64,000 bases of DNA from positions 226,988,641-227,052,640 of the forward strand of contig CM040126.1 of the NCBI GenBank assembly GCA_022559845.1. The letters run 5' to 3'. A model generated the notes under the pieces. The model saw only the letters and a list, made by a program, of their open reading frames with translations, made no database searches and had not been told where the DNA came from. A program made the translations under genes and the position numbers. The stretch comes from Amorphophallus konjac (taxonomy: Eukaryota > Streptophyta > Magnoliopsida > Alismatales > Araceae). Positions 10,684-21,422 of the stretch are shown here, piece by piece; within the stretch, counting starts at the first letter, position 1, and each line of letters begins with the position of its first letter.

Positions 10684-11513
10684 GTACGTAACGCCCCATG
10701 CAGTAGGAGTCTAGGTGAAAAACCTATGATTCGGCCGATTGTTCTGTGGAACGGCAGAACTGTGTGGGCCACATGATTCTAGGTGGGAGTTCGCTCTCGG
10801 GTCTGCGTAATACTCTTTCGTTCGTTCGTCCGTTCTTTCATTTGTGTGTGTGGGGCCACCTGTGTTGTGGTAGCTATTTGTTTCCAAGAATAACAGAATT
10901 GTGAAAATGTGAAAATGTGAAAAGGTGATAATTTGTAAACTGCTCATTCACTGTGGTTTTAACGCATGCATGGGTACCTTATATGTTAGTTGAAGAATAT
11001 GTATTTTTCTCATACGAGTTATTTTAAGTAGATGATAATGAATGGATTATGCTATTAGTAACATCTGAATTATGTGTATAAATTGGCTATATAGATGCGT
11101 GTTAACCCTGGTTTGTTTAGGCTGCCTACTGAGCGTCACACTCACCATTTGTGACACACGTTTTCAGGAGACATAGAGTAGGAGGTTGAGGTGGCAGCCG
11201 CAGCTGAGGAATAGTGCTAGTGCTTAGTTCATCTGGGTATGCTATGGATGAATGTCTCCATTATATGTATATGGGGGGTGGGCCTATGTGAACTCATGGA
11301 ACAATGTAAATGTACCATCGTTGGAAAGTATGAATGGTTGAGATGTTACCTGCATTTCTTGTAATTTGTTGTTTCTCTCTCTCTCTCATGCAAATGTATG
11401 CATGTTTATATATTGTGCTTCCGCGATACGTGTGATGTGATGTCTCGAGGTCCGATAGAAGAAAGAAAGAAAAATATACCCATAATTTGGGGATCGTATC
11501 TCGGGGTGTTACA
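10684..11513 (+). repeat. Element C 5' LTR, right-hand fragment
   Basis: The sequence ends in GGGGTGTTACA and is followed by GAG and a TGGTATCAGAGC primer site, the usual end of a Tekay/Del-type gypsy LTR. Its left part is cut off by element A. It holds a (CT)n run near 11370 and a short GAAAATGT triplication near 10905-10925. I see no gene. The partner LTR starts at 35173, but G's insertion at 37558 removes the corresponding end, so the two cannot be aligned here. Confidence 0.72.
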
Positions 11514-11516
11514 GAG

Positions 11517-11528
11517 TGGTATCAGAGC
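11517..11528 (+). other. Primer binding site of element C, interrupted by element B
   Basis: TGGTATCAGAGC, the tRNA-iMet type site, lies 3 bp after the LTR end. Element B begins at 11530, inside or just after it. Confidence 0.85.
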
Positions 11529-11529
11529 A
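11525..11529. other. Target-site duplication of element B (left copy)
   Basis: GAGCA lies just before TGTTGACACC and is identical to 33883-33887, just after the right LTR. Confidence 0.92.
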
Positions 11530-11955
11530 TGTTGACACCTTGAAAATGAGCGAGGGCAGAAACATAATTGAAAGGAAGATCAGACCAATAGTGAAAGATC
11601 AATGACGAAGTTCGTCAACCATCTACCCGGCTGAAGCCTTTTCCCGGCCAAGCTGATGTCCGATGCCATTGTCAGTCAGACGACAGCACTTATGAAATAG
11701 CAGTCACCTGGCTGAAGTCTTTCCAGGCTAAAGCTGATGTCCGGTCTTGTCACTATTCCGGTGACGATACCAATGAAATGATGTCCGGTTTTGTCATCAT
11801 TCAGATGGCAACGCCGATGAAATCCCGGTCTACCGACTGATGAAAAACCTATGAATGATCTCAATAGAAACTATGTCACCAATAGAGGGCCCTTTTGGGT
11901 GCTGATGTACTTGAAGGACCAATAAGAGGCCTAGTCTAAAAGATCTAAGTGGGCC

Positions 11956-11963
11956 TATAAAAG
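11956..11963 (+). promoter_or_regulatory. TATA box of element B 5' LTR
   Basis: TATAAAAG is conserved at 31521-31528 in the 3' LTR. It is the likely promoter for genomic RNA. Confidence 0.65.
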
Positions 11964-13159
11964 TGGTGTCGGGATCTTCTTGTCGAAGCCCAAGAGCTGC
12001 GCCGAGAAGCTGAAGTCCTGCGCGCCGGGAAGTCCCTCAGTTGAGGCGCGCCGTGACAGGCCTGCCGAGAAGATACAAAAATATAGTTATAAAACCCCCT
12101 TCCCCTCGAGGAAAAAAGGGGGCGGACGATAGAAAAAGAGGGAACGATAGAGAAAAGAGAGAGGAGACCAACAGAGCAAGAGAAAAAAAGAAGAAGAAGA
12201 GGAAGAAGGAGAATAAGCTCCAGGTGGGCAGCTGGGGAGGGAGAGGAGTCAATGCTCCGCCCTCCCCCCATGTTTTCTTTTCTTCTCCATGTAATCTTAC
12301 GAGTCTTACCTCGATTTATCGAATGTAACCGGGATATCCCGGCCTTCGTTCTATTTCCCTTTCCCTCATTTCCCCCTTGTGATTGGTGTAAGTTTGGGAT
12401 GATGCAATGGAGCGAAATGCTTTGATGGCCTGTGTGGGCGTTTCCCCATTTTCTTTCTTCTTCCTTATACGTATCCATGTTTCTGGTTCGACTGAACGTG
12501 AACTGATGAAGCCTTCCCTTCTCCGGTTTCTCTCAAATGAGTGCTGCTCAATGTCTTGAATTATCGTTCTGATGCTTCAGGTCTCTATGCTCCGACTGTT
12601 CTTCCTGGGAAATGTCGAAGGAAGAGTCCCAATCTTCACATCTATGGGTTATTGGACTCTATCCTCTCACCCCTTCAATGATGCCTACGTTGGGTAGTCT
12701 CCCCATCTTTCATTTCATTTTTTTTCCTTTTTCTTAAGCCATCAAGGTCGCCCCAGGAATCAGGGATAGTTATCCCTTGGTTTCCCTGGACGGCCGGCGA
12801 CAGAAAAACATATCTCCAGAGGGTTTTAAATGGGTGATGATCTCGAGCCCTCCATAAACTTCGCCTTCCAGTGATCCCCTGGCACTGCCCCAGCAAAGCC
12901 CTTGGCCTCCCCCCTCATTTGCATCCTAAATTCCCAGCCGTTGCCTGAATCCCAAAAAGAAACCCCAAAAGCAGAGTGTCGTAGAACACTGAAACACATC
13001 TCGGCGCCCTCATCTATCTCGGCTCCAAGAACAGTAGAACAGGTGAATAGCCCTCGGCGTGAGCCTTCTTGCGCCGAGAACCCCCACTATGCCCAAGCCG
13101 CAAAGGTCCTCCACCATTTCTTCTCCGTGTCGAGAAACCTATGCCGGGAGCTTCCTTTT

Positions 13160-13530
13160 CTCATGATTGGTCGCGCCGAAACCTCCCTTAACACTTCCTC
13201 CTCGCGCCGGGAAGCCTGTGCCGAAACCCCCCTCTTAACACTTCCTCCTCGCGCCGGGAAGCCTGCGCCGAGAACCCCCTGGCCTCCTCTTCATCACGCC
13301 AGGAACCTCGGCCCTCTCACCTTGGCACCGCCTCCTCTTCATCGCATCGGGAACCCCGGCCCTCTCACCTTGGCGCCGGGAACCCCCGACCTTCTTGCCA
13401 TTGGCGCCGAGAACCCCCTGGCCTCCTCTTCATCGCACCGGGAGCCCCGGCCTTCTCACCATGGCACCGGGAACCCCCGGCCTTCTTGCCATTGGCGCCG
13501 GGAGCCCTGGCCTTCCCATTTTGGGTCATG
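13160..13530 (+). repeat. GC-rich tandem repeats in element B 5' LTR
   Basis: Imperfect units carry GCGCCGGGAACCCC and CTTCTTGCCATTG or CTCCTCTTCATCGC. The matching zone of the right LTR (about 32760-33050) is shorter by about 49 bp, roughly one unit. This accounts for almost the whole LTR length difference. Confidence 0.75.
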
Positions 13531-14369
13531 CCGAGAGTCTGTGCCCATTCAGAGTGCGCCGAGAGCCTAATCTGCCACCCAATGAACCCCAACACTCAGA
13601 GCAAACCCACACAGGGATATCCGTGGATCACCAGATATGTCCCGGGGATAAAATTAAAGGGAGTCAGACTCCCTTATGATTCCATCAGTTCGTGTCGGGA
13701 TTACGATAACCCACCCCCCTTTTAGCTCCGGTGAGCTCTGCCAATGCATGAGTGCCACCAGCTCTTATAAGGGAAGAGTCAAACATTGCCCCAGGGCATA
13801 CATGTGTAATGTGGGAGGTTCGGCCTCTCTATCTCTCGGCTTTCATCCCGACACTCCGTGGGTGATAGCCTATTCTCCCCTGGGCATGATCCGGATCAAG
13901 GGGAAATGATGTCGAAATGTTGATCGATGCTTTAAAACCCCATCATGGTTACAGCTCAGTCTGCCTGTGATTGAAATCCGCCTTCTCCCCTTTCCCCTAC
14001 ACCCAGTTTTTGAATCGCGGATTCAACGATATCGTCTGTTTCTGTGGTTGATGTTATTATCTTACCCGCCTTCCTGGCCCTGGTATGAAGTTTAAAATTA
14101 TGCACATGAATATCTGTTTGCCTTATGAGGCCTCCTATTTCGGCGTTTAATCAGGGGTTGTCCTTCTTAGGAAGGGCGTAATTAACGTCATAGCCTTTAT
14201 GGTATGACGGACTTCCGGTCCCGACTCGGACTTCACAATCGACTGACCAAGTCAGATCGAGCGCATAATAAAAAATTGTCACCATGGTGACTGGCACGCC
14301 AATAAATCAATAAATAAACAAATAAAATTAAATAAGATAAAGATAAGAAAAATCCCGCATCCACAAGTC

Positions 14370-14387
14370 TGGCACGTCCGGTGGGAC
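14370..14387 (+). other. Primer binding site of element B
   Basis: TGGCACGTCCGGTGGGAC starts 4 bp after the LTR end and begins with the TGG expected opposite a tRNA CCA tail. I cannot name the tRNA with confidence, but it is not the iMet site used by A, C, D and F. Confidence 0.65.
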
Positions 14388-14484
14388 CTAGTCTCCCTTC
14401 ATCTCTACGCCAAAATAGGTGGCCCAGCGGGCCCCCCCTCAAATTTCTGATTTTGTATGCTTTCTCTATTTCTAGGAAGCTACG

Positions 14485-15585
14485 ATGACGGTTGGAATCA
14501 TGTCTGTATGCTTTGATCAACAAGCGGTCGATGTGCATGTTCGAGAAGGCTACCTGGCAGTACCTCTTTCGTTCGGATCGATGTCACCTACTGTCGGGAT
14601 GCCCAACTGCCTGGGCCTCATCTTCACTGACTTGCTCGAGATTGACAACAAGGCGCAAAGGACTGTTGTCGAGGCATTGACGCAAGCTACCAGCCCCAAA
14701 ATGAGCCAGGTGATGCAGAATACTCCTGAGGTCGTGGCCTGCTTCGTCCATCACGAGGCAAGAAGGGGAACGTCCTCTGCTGCTGGAAAAAGGAGGAGAT
14801 CCGACAGGAGAGCCCGATCCACTACTGCGGGTCGTCGGATATCCAACTCAGGAAAGACAATGCTGATTGGAGATGTCCGGGTAAACCTCAGTGGTTGCCC
14901 AAGGGCGGTCAAGCCAGATGTGATCGTCCTGACGGTGCCTACTACCAACAGGTTCCGGGTACTAGCCGCCAGGAGGGCCGACATGAAAGAAGAGGATAGA
15001 AGGCCACTGGCGCCGAAGCCGCCCAAGTTCAGGCAGATCTGGCGGCCGAAGAAGATCCAGAGTTGGGTCCCAGCTCGAGAGGAAGAAAACATTGTTGATA
15101 CCACTGTTGCCCGCTTCAGGGCAAGAAGCAGAAGAGAAGAAGGAAAAGGCATAAGAAATGCTATTGTTGTTCACCCCAAGGCTCGGGGTAGGAGAGAAAA
15201 GGAAGAGAATGAAGGAAGAAATCTGACTACTATTCGCCCCAGGATGAGGGGCAGAAGATATGAGCAGAAGGAAGACCTAACGGTCACCAACCCCATGGTT
15301 GGGGGCAAAAGATGGGAAAGAAAGAATTATGCTGCTACTGCCAACTGCTGCCAAGATGGGAGTAGAAGGTTCAGGGAGGAAGAGGAAATGAGAATAAGCG
15401 AACCAGTCGCTGTTGCCACTCTAAGAAGACCAAGAGCTTGTGCCAGACAGGCTGATATATTCAAATACTGCAGAGCCGAGCACTTGACTGCTCAGGTGGA
15501 GAGACTGGCTTATCAGCAGAAGAGCCAGGAAAGATTGATGCTCCAACCAAAGCCACGAAGGCACAATCAAGAAGAGATGAAATAA
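14485..15585 (+). CDS. Element B ORF1 (Tat-type upstream ORF), unknown function
   Basis: A 366-codon uninterrupted frame runs from the ATG at 14485 to TAA at 15583-15585, about 100 bp after the primer site and upstream of gag. Upstream ORFs in this position are known in Tat/Ogre elements and have no settled function. Residues 1-75 are mixed. From about residue 95 the protein is very basic, with Arg/Glu-rich repeats (RGRREKEENEGR, RRFREEEEMR) and repeated short segments of the form V-x-x-P-x-x-x-G-R-R. The composition suggests a nucleic-acid-binding or coiled protein. I see no known domain. The stop is natural or early; the copia LTR begins 32 bp later. It could also be chance-open purine-rich sequence. 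Confidence 0.5.
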   Translation: MTVGIMSVCFDQQAVDVHVREGYLAVPLSFGSMSPTVGMPNCLGLIFTDLLEIDNKAQRTVVEALTQATSPKMSQVMQNTPEVVACFVHHEARRGTSSAAGKRRRSDRRARSTTAGRRISNSGKTMLIGDVRVNLSGCPRAVKPDVIVLTVPTTNRFRVLAARRADMKEEDRRPLAPKPPKFRQIWRPKKIQSWVPAREEENIVDTTVARFRARSRREEGKGIRNAIVVHPKARGRREKEENEGRNLTTIRPRMRGRRYEQKEDLTVTNPMVGGKRWERKNYAATANCCQDGSRRFREEEEMRISEPVAVATLRRPRACARQADIFKYCRAEHLTAQVERLAYQQKSQERLMLQPKPRRHNQEEMK

Positions 15586-15612
15586 GTGGCTCAAGACTAC
15601 TTTCACTACCTG

Positions 15613-15617
15613 GGGAA
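15613..15617. other. Target-site duplication of solo copia LTR (left)
   Basis: GGGAA is identical to 17871-17875. Confidence 0.9.
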
Positions 15618-15794
15618 TGTTGTGACCCCTCTATGATTGATGATGTTGACACTTGCTTTATTTCATTGGCAACACCATTATTTTGATTGATTGGCAACTA
15701 TTTTTTGATTTGATGAAACTGCTCTATCAGATTGACTATGTGTTCTTTGCATTTAATACACTGCTGTCTGCAAATTTCCTACTTTCTTGAGTCT

Positions 15795-16275
15795 ATACAT
15801 TCTTCACTTACCTTTCGCTCAAGATGAAGTCCACACACTGCATCTCAATTTATTTGGTTAAGTGTGTACTGCGTTAACGTTTGAAGTCTGGACATCAGTC
15901 TTAATATTCTAAGTCTGTACAACTGTTGGCCTTGAACCTCAGAGTCTGTACTTTGGTCTGTTACAGCAAGTCTGTACTTTGTCCGTCTTCCTTAGCGTTT
16001 TGATATTTGACGTCTATACATCCATCAGGAGCTTCAAGTCTACACATTGCTTTGCTCAATCAAGTCTGTACATCCACACTATTACTTGAAGTCTGGACAT
16101 TGGTCTTCAAACTCGATGTCTGCACATTGTCTTCGAAACCAAAGTCTCTACAATGGTCTTCACACTTGAAGTCCATACATTCGATGTGCAGAGTTGATGT
16201 CTATACTGTGCCTCATGCTGTTCAACTCTACACGCTGACGGGTGAACTGAGAACTCTATACATCGTCTATCTTCG
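15795..16275 (+). repeat. AAGTCTGTACAT array in the copia solo LTR
   Basis: Around 15 degenerate copies of GTCTGTACA or GTCTGGACA are spaced about 25-40 bp apart. They lie in U3, upstream of the TATA box. They correspond to the much longer array in the - strand copia LTR at 38755-40680. Confidence 0.75.
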
Positions 16276-16309
16276 AGTCTTATTCTCGTATCATTTACTG
16301 TAGCTACTC

Positions 16310-16860
16310 GAGACGTTTTCCTACTTTCACTGTTTTATCACGTGTCGTTGTAGCCGTTCCTGTCTTCTGTCCTCGTGTTGTTTTTCTTAGACCCCGTGTC
16401 CTTTTTTTGCTTTGTGACCACACTTCGTGTAGGGTTCTATTTTTTGTCTTCGAGTTGGTTTCAGTCCGTGTTGTCCTCGTCTTCATGTCATTAGTTGTTC
16501 CATCGCGTGCTGAACACTGCAGCACCTCGTGCTGTTTTTTGTGCCACCTCGTGTCGCTTCATCTGTGTCAACCCCTATGTCTTCGAGTCTTCTGTATTCG
16601 TGTCATTTTTGTTTATGTCTTCGTGTTGCTTCTTTTCTATCTTCGTCAAGGTTTTCTCTGATCGTGTGTTTTACTATCGTTTTACTCCGTGTTATTTCCT
16701 TCTCATCTCGTGTTGTTTTCATCTAACCTCGTGTCGTTCTCGTTGTAGTGATAGCCTTGTTACTGTGGTACCTCGTGTCGTTCTCTCTTTAGTTCGTGCT
16801 GTAGTCACCTTATGTATCTCGTGTCGTTCTCAGTATAGTGCATCTCGTATTGCTATCACA
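16310..16860 (+). repeat. CTCGTGTCGTT array in the copia solo LTR
   Basis: A second degenerate array with a core like CTCGTGTCGTT or TTCGTGTTG is repeated at about 20-45 bp spacing. It produces pyrimidine-rich open frames that I do not call genes. I do not see it clearly in the other copia LTR. Confidence 0.65.
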
Positions 16861-17092
16861 TACCACATGCAGTTTTAGTTTTTGTGGGCCTGAGTTTAAT
16901 GGTTTTAATCTCTTTGTAGGAGAAGAAGAAAAACAGAAAGAAGAAGGTGGTCCGAGGAAGAATATTCCCCAGTGTCTGGGCTGCACGTGATCCAATACTA
17001 AAGGAACCAATACTATAAGGGCACGTAGAAAGAAGGTTCTGGAGTGAGTGTGGGAGGCACACGCATTCTGTACCTTATCCACCTGCTGCTGC

Positions 17093-17100
17093 TATATATT
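17093..17100 (+). promoter_or_regulatory. TATA box of the copia solo LTR
   Basis: TATATATT follows the arrays and precedes a purine-rich leader. Confidence 0.5.
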
Positions 17101-17870
17101 GAAGCCTTCGTCCACAGAGGAAGAGATCGAAAGAAAAGAAGAGAAAGTCTATACAGCAGTGAGCCTTCTATCCACAGAGAAAAAAGAGAGGGAGGAAGAG
17201 ATCGAGAGAGATTGAGTTGAGAGAGAGCTGATCGAGAGTGAGAGTGAGAGTGGTTGTATCTCAGTCTCGTGGTTCAAAACCAGAGCTGAGCTTTGCTCTT
17301 AGAGCTACATTGTTTTTGAGTTTTTATATTTTCATTTTGATTCTGTCTTTCATTTCCGAATGCTGTTTCTTCAAGCTGTGTGTCAGCGATCTTGCAGTGG
17401 TGGTCTCCACTGGACGGGTTAAGCTGTATTTCCCCAGCGGTTGCAGAGGATTAGATCCTCTGGTCGGCAAGCTGGAGTGCCCAGCGAAGCTGTGTATCAG
17501 CGGGTTATTTGGCCAAGCTGTAAAGCCCAGTGGACGCAAGCTGTGCTGCGCAGCAGGAAGCCATACTCGGTTGAGTGTGGGGTGGACGTAGGTCGTTGAC
17601 CGAACCACCTAAAAATTGTGTGTGCAGTGTGTTTGTGTTTTTGTATGATCTGTGTGCGATGGGAAATTCTTGCTTAGCTTATTTGATTGCATCGCTTATG
17701 CTCATGTCTAGCTTTCGACCTTTTGTTAAGCATCCTTTTTTTAGCTTAACTGACGTTTGCCTAAATTCCGCTTTAGAACTTACAATAGTTTTAAATTAGG
17801 CAAGTTGATCTATTCACCCCCCTCTAGATCCACAATCTGTGGAGATATACTGCGTCCATCTAACCCAACA

Positions 17871-17875
17871 GGGAA
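17871..17875. other. Target-site duplication of solo copia LTR (right)
   Basis: GGGAA is the second copy of the duplication. Confidence 0.9.
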
Positions 17876-18527
17876 CTCCGCCCTCGGGCAGCAAAGATTA
17901 TCCCGTGCCTTGGGCACCATGGATGAAGAAGAAGAAGAAACCCTTCAAGAAGTGATGCTCGGAGTCTCCTCCTCCGATTCCAATGCCTATGAAGAAGGCC
18001 ACAGAGTCGGATATGGGAAAGAAGACCTGCACAGGGAAGAAGCTAGAGAAAGAATATCGGTCTTTGACCGGCTCAAATACCCCGATCAGATGAGAAGGAA
18101 AGTCTACAGGCAGAGGGAAAAGATGCAGATCTTTGCCTGCAATATGCCCGGGCTTGTCAGAGGGCAGGATATGTTGCCAACACAGCCGGATGAACTGCTC
18201 AGACTAGCAACCAGACCAGGCCCCGTCACAAGAAGAGGCCAGGCGGCAAAAGATAAGGTGAAGACTAATGATGAAGTCCGCAAGATCACCACTATGACAG
18301 TTAATGTGGTGACAGCCGAAGATGAAGATAATCCCTTCGTCGATGATGCTGAAGGGACTTCAGAAGATCTATAGATCCCGTCAACCCTGGATCCCATGAT
18401 CCAGATGATGTTTAGAAGATATCAACAAGAGATCAATGCTCTCAGAAGACAGCTAAATGAGAGGCATGAAGTTACACCAGTCTCCAAGCAAGCCGAGCCT
18501 GTGGGGTAGATTGCCAGCTCAACAGAA

Positions 18528-19742
18528 ATGGCTATCCCAGCTAATCCTCTACCGGCTGATAATGACAAAGCACCGAGTCAACCCGTTCTGCAGCAGACGG
18601 TAGCTCAGCCCTCTGTATCTCAGACGCAGCCTGCCGTGCCGGCCTTCCGTGCAACTGTGATGACAACTCCTTACGGTCAGCAACAAGCTCACTTCTTCCC
18701 GGAAAACATAGATCCAGCCATAGCCCAGAAGCTGATGATTGAAAAGATTGTGGAAATGAAGCTGTCTGAAAATAATGGTGATGATGCTAGTACCTACGAT
18801 GTGTACAAGGTACCATATCCTCCCCAGTATGCTGCTAAGAGGCTACCTCCAGGCGTCAGTAAGCTGCCGAAGTTTGAAAAATTTAATGGCCAGGGCTCTC
18901 CCAGGGAGCACATAGCTTACTACACCACAATCATGGGTGACTTGGCAGCTGATGAAGCTTATCTGCTTAAGTTCTTCGGCTCATCCCTCACCGGGATAGC
19001 CTCTGAATGGTATTCAAGCCTGCCGGTTGGGTCGGTGACCGATTGGCCTGATATGCAAAGAAAGTTCCGTGACAGATTTCACGTCACGGAAAGAGAAATT
19101 ACAATAGCAGAACTATATGCAACCAGGCAAAAGCAAGATGAAACAGCACTGGACTACATCAAAAGGTGGAGGAACTTAGCTATGAGATGCAGAAGACCTC
19201 CTCATCAAGAAGATGCAGTGCAAATATGTAAGCAGAGCCTCAGGAGAGAGGTACTGGAAAAGATGATTGGTGCAGATGTCAGAACATTTGACCGATTGAA
19301 TAATATAGTGGCAGAGGTCGAGACGTTCCTGTCTAAGCGTCCGACGGCCAATGCTCCAACTGTGCCGAAAGGGAAATCTAATGATCGACGACCATCGCAC
19401 TCTGAGGCCAACACCGTCGATTTCAGAACCTTCGAGCAACAAAAAGGGAAGAAGGGGGCAGATGAAGCTCCCCCGCCAGCAGACACAGCAGAAAGAAAAG
19501 ATAAAGTCTCTCTGAGAAACAAAATGAGAAAGCCGTACTCTTTCCCGAAAGATAAGACAGCCGCACTATTCAACTGGGCATACGAGTTCAACAAGGTAAC
19601 ATTGCCTGAACCAAAGAGACCCGATGACGCGGCAAAGAAAGGTGATCCACTGTTCTGTCCATATCACCGTGCGCTGGGGCACGCAATTGAAGATTGCTAC
19701 GTCTTCAAAGATATTATGGAAGGCATGGTCAAAAAGGGCTAG
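18528..19742 (+). pseudogene. Element B gag core and zinc finger segment
   Basis: This is the longest uninterrupted gag stretch (404 codons after the TAG at 18507). It has the retrotransposon gag core (FNGQGSPREHIAYY, then SLTGIASEWYSSLP, then FRDRFH) and a C-terminal CPYHRALGHAIEDC finger of CX2HX4HX4C form, typical of Athila/Tat gag rather than the CCHC knuckle of other lineages. Gag assembles the particle and binds RNA. An in-frame TAG at 19740 closes it. The N-terminal acidic part begins at 17919. Confidence 0.88.
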
Positions 19743-20192
19743 CTACAGCTGGGAGATTACCAGGTGGAGCCACCTCGTCCACATGAGCCTCCGGCATTAA
19801 AAATGGCCGCCAATATGATTTCAGTCTACCAGCAGCTGCCTAAGGAGGCCGTTGAAGAATGTACCAGGCATACTTATGAAGCTTGCTTCCTCACCCCACT
19901 GAAAGATCAGGAAGGATGGCAGATGAAACCCATAAAGAACAGAAAGAAGACTTCCGCAGCCAATACCAATGGAGCATTTATCCGCGGTGTCACACCAAGG
20001 CCCGAACCACCTCCAGTAAAGCCAGTATGGCGCACAGCTGAGACAGGGCCAGTCATCCGGATCCCCACTCATAACCGGAGGAGACAAGTCCCCCTACCTG
20101 CACATAAGGAAGTAAGTCCTGCAGCCAGGCGTTTATAGCAGTATATTAATGGGCTCGATGAATATGAACAGAAAAAGCCCGGGCACCTGCTG

Positions 20193-21422
20193 GTGAAAGA
20201 CTGTATACTCTGGGAACAGCTCGAAGAATTGAGAATTAAAGAGCAGTCAGAGGCAGAACAAGAAAAGGCTGAGACTGAATCCTTGTGGGGGCAGGGGCCG
20301 ATAAAGCCAAATTCCCAGAAAAAGAAGAGACGGCCCAAGTCCAAGAAAGGAAAGAGGGTCGTGACAGTACAATGTAACACCCTGTCGGCACTCTTTACCT
20401 CGCCCGGGGAGAATGATGAGGATGAAACAGCAGATGCCCCGCTAGAAGCCAACCATGCCGAGGCCTCAACCTCAGCCCATGCAACACGTTCTGGGAAAAG
20501 ATGGGGGCGCCCACCACCAGCTAATCATAACATTATGTTCAGAGGGGAACAGCCCTACCAGATTCCCGAACCGGAGGTACGAGGTGTCCAGGTTCCTCCC
20601 CCTGCCAGCTTGTACCAAGAAAAGAAGAAAGGAGGTCAAACTCCAACATTTCTGGAATTTCTGTCTAGTCTAGAAAATGGGCAGTCGATACAGGCTGGGC
20701 CAGATAAAGGCAAGAGACCTCAGCAGTCGGCATCTGTAGCCCGCAAGCAAAATGAGAAAGAGGAGGATAACTCTCCGACAGCACCAGGGGCCGTTGCTAT
20801 AGAAGAAGCCCCCCAAGAAATCAATCCAGAGGTTGAAACCAGCACTGGTCAGCAGAGGCCACGGGCACCACATGAACCCCCAAAACCCCGATGGGCGGAA
20901 GAAATGAGACTGTCTAATGTCAGGGTGGGCAGCCGGATTATGAAAATGCTAAAGAAGCTCCCTACCAGATTCTCCATCTGGGAGATCCTCTCTCTGAGTG
21001 AAGAGGCTCGCCAAGCAATTGTTGATGCCTTGCAGTCGCCGGCACAATATGAAGCACTCTTGACAGAAGTAAACTCTGGGCCGTCAGTCACATTCACAGA
21101 AGACGACATGCTGATTCCGAATTCCTGCCATAACAGACCGCTATATATGAGGGGCTCCCTGAATTGTCAGCCACTGAACAGGATACTGATAGATCCCGGG
21201 GCTACCGTGAACATTCTCCCATACCGAATCTACCAAAAATATTACTTTGATCTTCAGCTTACCAAGGTCAGAGACATGAAAATTGTGGGATTCAACCAGA
21301 AATGTGAGACACCCCTTGGGGTGGCTGATTTTAACCTCACATTGGGGGACCTCACTACCGTGGTACGATTCTATGTAATCGACTCCAACACCACATATAA
21401 GGTCCTGCTGGGGAGACCGTGA
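20193..21422 (+). pseudogene. Element B gag-protease linker and aspartic protease
   Basis: These 409 codons continue the gag-pol frame. Residues 1-300 are charged, Pro/Gln-rich linker. The protease follows near 21170-21420, with active-site region LIDPGATVN and a C-terminal LLGRP. The Pro after the catalytic Asp differs from the usual Ser, Thr or Asn, though such variants occur in Tat-lineage proteases. A TGA at 21420 replaces the Trp expected after GRP. Confidence 0.82.

Larger units (their letters stand above)
11530..14365 (+). repeat. Element B 5' LTR
   Basis: This is a direct repeat of 31095-33882. It starts TGTTGACACC and ends GCATCCACA. It includes a TATA box (11956-11963), a purine-rich tract (about 12120-12230) and a GC-rich tandem zone (about 13160-13530) built on GCGCCGGGAACCCC-like units. 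The long open frame at 12902-13570 lies in that zone, is not kept at equal length in the other LTR, and is not called a gene. Confidence 0.95.
15618..17870 (+). mobile_element. Solo LTR of a Ty1-copia (Sirevirus-like) element
   Basis: This is 2253 bp with matching ends TGTTG...CAACA, flanked by the direct repeat GGGAA and with no internal domain, so it is a solo LTR left by LTR-LTR recombination. It is related to the - strand LTR at 37558-40951. Both contain a segment ending in a GTGTGGGGTGGACGTAGG-type block followed by a CCACCTAAAAA-type block, and a C-run of the form TTCACCCCCC near the 3' end. It contains two repeat arrays and a TATA box. It lies between ORF1 and gag-pol of element B. Confidence 0.92.

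Noticed and set aside
12902..13570. 222-codon ORF rich in Pro/Arg/Glu
   Set aside because: It lies in the GC-rich tandem zone of an LTR and changes length and ending in the other LTR (32468-32803, 32733-33242).
16407..16878. Cys/Val/Phe-rich ORFs
   Set aside because: They are translations of the CTCGTGTCGTT array in a copia LTR.
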